From assembly GCA_008828725.1 (NCBI GenBank), contig MEHQ01001601.1, positions 21,707 to 85,706 of the forward strand: DNA of 64,000 nucleotides, in the 5' to 3' direction. Below, piece after piece: positions 61,657-64,000 of the stretch. The notes under the pieces are model-generated. The model was not told where the DNA came from and searched no databases. It was given only the letters and a program-made list of their open reading frames with translations. Numbering within the stretch: position 1 is the first letter of the stretch; each line of letters opens with the position of its first letter. A program made the position numbers and the translations under genes. This DNA comes from Saccharina japonica. Lineage: Eukaryota; Sar; Phaeophyceae; Laminariales; Laminariaceae.

Positions 61657-62716
61657 CCTTCTATGTCGTATTATTTCGCGCGGACGGTGTGCAGGCAGAT
61701 ATGTTCTGTGTGCCACTCGATGGCGTGTGGTGCGAGTGCGAAGGGAGGAGGAGGGGTCTCCGCGTACGCTCGGCATTTGTTATATGCGGCATAGGTGGGA
61801 ACTATGAGGGCGTAAAAACGACAAAAAAAAGGTGAACGTCAAGCAGAGTAGACAAAATCCAGTATACCTCCGGCTTTAAAGAGGCAAAAACAGGTACAAC
61901 GAGTTTTGGACCAATGGCAGGCACGTAGAGTGCGTTTTTGACTTGAGTTTAAGTATGTACCTGTTTTGCCGCAAATGGACCAGGTATACCTTTTTTTGGC
62001 CGCGCCCCTTTTTTTTTTCGGCCTCTCTTTTTTTTTTTTTTTTTGTTTGTGTGGGGGGGGGGGGGGGGGGGGGGTTAGGTGTATGATATCCAAATCCTCG
62101 ACGCCCCCTGCTCAAACTCAAACTTGCAAATTTATAGCCATTACGTACGTATACGTCGTATATGTACTTTTCCGCTTTCCGCCGTCCGCCGCATGATGAG
62201 TGATGAGAGTTATCGGTATGATACCAGCCGTATGCGGGTAACGAAGGCGAACACGAAGCAGACCACGCCCGGGGTACATAGAAGGTGAGAGGGCAGAGGA
62301 CATAGGGCACAGGGGACGGGAGCCTCGAGCGATCAGTGTCGAGAATGCAGCAGCAGCAGCAGCAGCAGCAGCAGGGACACAACAGCAGAACGTACGCAAG
62401 ACTTACGCAAGACGTACCAGTTATGTCATATATCTGCTGTATTCGCATGTAGCAGCAGCAGCAGCAAGCAGCAGTGCGACAAGAAAAGCGCACCCATGGG
62501 TGCCTCTCTCGTGCCGCTTCCCACGGCCTTCGCCAAGCACACGAGGAATATACAGCAGCAGCAGCAGCAGCAGCAGTGGCAGCAGAGCGTGAAAAAACAT
62601 CGCACGACCGAACACATGATCACCTGCTCGTCGATCCAGGTCGCTCGAAGTCCCGAGACACCGCCTCTAGCATGATACGGCTTGCTGCTTCTTTTACTGC
62701 TGCTACTGTTACCGAG
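61657..62716. other. Non-coding or unresolved stretch
   Basis: G26 at 62051, (CAG)8-9 at 62348-62373, CAGCAG at 62452 and 62552. Overlapping poly-Ala/Leu frames are artefacts. Confidence 0.4.
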
Positions 62717-62837
62717 CTTTGGCGTCAACGTCCGCAGAACGAGAGCAGAGCAGCAGTTCCTACCAGTAGAGAAGTTGATGCATAGTAGTGCTGCGGCACA
62801 TGATGCTGCAGCCACCAGTGCCCTCGTATCTCGCATG
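62717..62837 (+). CDS. Candidate internal exon, unknown protein
   Basis: Acceptor CTACTGTTACCGAG after a T/C-rich tract, then 40 codons (FGVNVRRTRAEQQFLPVEKL, MHSSAAAHDAATSALVSRM) ending at the perfect donor ATG/GTAAGT (62837/62838), phase 0. Lack of low complexity and the strong donor support it. The opposite strand is also open (165- and 136-codon frames), so the strand is not certain. No family recognised. Confidence 0.35.
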
Positions 62838-63212
62838 GTAAGTTCGTCGAGTGGCTAGTCTGGGAATGTTCAATTTCAAGCAGGTTTTCAATAAGTTGGA
62901 AAGGCGGAGAGGTTTCGGGTTTCGGGGTTTTTTAAAGCCCACCAAAGATAAAAAAATAAAAATAAATGACTTCGGGCGTCGAGCGTGAGCGCAGACATCA
63001 CAGCATCGCCTGCCCTGGACCCTGCTGGAATTCTGTGTTCGAAACGCATTCAATTCTTCAAGAATATTGCGTGTACGTTGGTACGCGCTGCCGCGTGATG
63101 GAGGGGTGGTTGAAGTCGAAGTATTGCTTGCGAATATTCGAACATGACAAAAACGAAGAAAACAAAACATACCAATTTTTTTTTTAAATGTGATTTGAAA
63201 AAAAGAAAAAAA
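62838..63212. other. Unresolved stretch
   Basis: On minus, 62985-63110 reads SAYQRTRNILEELNAFRTQN with fair codon bias and may be an exon, but borders are unclear. A/T-rich 63145-63212 supplies T runs downstream of the tRNA gene on minus. Confidence 0.35.
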
Positions 63213-63285
63213 GCTCCCACTCGGAGTTGAACCAAGGACCTGCTGCTTACTAAGCAACCGCTCTAACCAACTGAGCTATGAGAGC
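63213..63285 (-). tRNA. tRNA-Thr (anticodon AGT)
   Basis: Minus strand, 73 nt without discriminator. Acceptor GCTCTCA pairs with TGGGAGC (one G-T). D arm GCTC-AGTTGGTTA-GAGC. Anticodon stem GTTGC/GCAGC with loop TTAGTAA, anticodon AGT (read as IGU). Variable loop AGGTC. T arm CTTGG-TTCAACT-CCGAG. Internal promoters are clear: A box TAGCTCAGTTGG and B box GGTTCAACTCC. There is no intron and no encoded CCA. T runs (TTTTTTTC, TTTTTT) follow within 15 nt, suitable for Pol III termination. Confidence 0.95.
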
Positions 63286-63407
63286 TGATGTAACTGGCAT
63301 CCGTTTCACAGTATCTATACTATATTATACAGATGGAATTTCGGCATATTTTTTCTTGGTTGACGGAATGGAATCAAGCCTACACGGCGGGTGGACGGAC
63401 GCCGCCC

Positions 63408-63484
63408 AGCAGGAGAACTGGTTGCTTCTCCTCCTGTAGTTTGTAAGCAGGAGAACTGGTTGCTTCTCCTCCTGTAGTTTGTAT
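63408..63484. repeat. Tandem pair of 39-bp hairpin units
   Basis: Two copies of AGCAGGAGAACTGGTTGCTT plus CTCCTCCTGTAGTTTGTA. Within each, AGGAGAA pairs with TTCTCCT. Confidence 0.8.
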
Positions 63485-63845
63485 TAATCTTGTGCGTATT
63501 GTTGTGGCGTGAGTGCAAAGGAAATCGGCAGCACAAACTAGCCCGGTATACAGGGTAAGCAGGTACGTATTAATAGTATGGAGCGGTGCGCCAAGGTCCA
63601 GAAAAAACCCGGAGGTTGCACGGCCGTTGTTGTGGTGATTCTCTGCCGAAAAACAAATATGAGTTGTCTCGCAAGGTCGTCCGGCATTCGTTCGAGCGTT
63701 GGCGGCGTAGAGTGTAGACTGGTTTTGTACTTTGCGGTGCCGAGAGAAGAGATACCTCAATAAGAACGGGTCGGTGAGGACAGACCGGCTGGTTCGTAAC
63801 AACACGTCGAGGATTATACGTTTAGGGCCGAGAACACGTTGTTGC
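63485..63845. other. Non-coding stretch
   Basis: No supported exon. A 61-codon plus frame (63578-63763) and a longer minus frame overlap without motifs. Confidence 0.35.
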
Positions 63846-64000
63846 CGGGGGGGGGGGGGGGGGGGGGAGGGGGGGGGGGGGGGGGGGGGAGGGGGGGGGG
63901 GGGGGGGGGGGAGGGGGGGGGGGGGGGGGGGGGAGGGGGGGGGGGGGGGGGGGGGAGGGGGGGGGGGGGGGGGGGGGAGGGGGGGGGGGGGGGGGGGGGA
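63846..64000. repeat. (G21A)n tract with exact 22-base period
   Basis: A occurs at 63868, 63890, 63912, 63934, 63956, 63978 and 64000, separated by 21 G each time, preceded by G22. Perfect spacing over seven units to the window end. Confidence 0.9.

Noticed and set aside
62760-63257. 165-codon minus frame
   Set aside because: It overlaps the tRNA gene and its T-run terminator; at most a short internal part (62985-63110) looks coding-like.

Overview
This window is eukaryotic nuclear DNA from an intron-rich, repeat-laden genome. Short GC-rich exons with canonical GT/AG borders sit inside long, microsatellite-filled non-coding DNA. There are no operons, ribosome binding sites or bacterial-style gene packing. 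The lineage cannot be fixed from sequence alone. The intron-rich, GC3-biased exons, a plant/algal-type SRPBCC cyclase, a DIRS-like retroelement and very abundant trinucleotide repeats would fit an algal protist such as a brown alga or related stramenopile. That is inference only.

Layout. 0-17 kb: low complexity (poly-G, GAA, TTG, CAG, a 120-bp poly-A/poly-G tandem), scattered MITEs, the first copies of a poly(C)-tailed repeat superfamily (families A and B), a few weak coding candidates and a 708-bp fold-back element. 17.2-29.0 kb: a roughly 6-kb tyrosine-recombinase retrotransposon (minus strand: Gly-rich ORF, gag-like ORF with a CCCH-like knuckle, reverse transcriptase with YVDD, RNase H, tyrosine recombinase). 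It lies between two long direct repeats (2.96 and 2.48 kb), each holding a TTAA-flanked MITE and a 74-bp satellite. 29-31.5 kb: MITEs, one nested in another, and an AGCT-rich minisatellite. 31.8-39.7 kb: the clearest host coding region on the plus strand. Four exons join with matched phases into a membrane-protein segment. A further strongly GC3-biased exon, a duplicated copy of the first exon and a terminal exon encoding the second half of a RING-H2 finger follow. 40-52 kb: more family A/B repeats, an Ala/Thr-rich minus-strand exon, and a minus-strand SRPBCC (polyketide-cyclase-like) gene whose exons are separated by repeats. 55.3-59.7 kb: a 4.35-kb hAT-like element with 17-bp TIRs and an 8-bp target duplication. 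It holds a tandem cluster of family A and a second, nested hAT-like element, and it has split an older dispersed repeat whose intact relative lies at 13.5 kb. 60-64 kb: weak exon candidates, a tRNA-Thr(AGT) gene and a terminal tract of G21A units with an exact 22-base period.

Only four things are confidently functional or family-assigned: the YR retrotransposon proteins, the SRPBCC exons, the RING-H2 half and the tRNA. Most of the window is repetitive, and several frames and exon sets look broken, by mutation or by homopolymer errors in the assembly.
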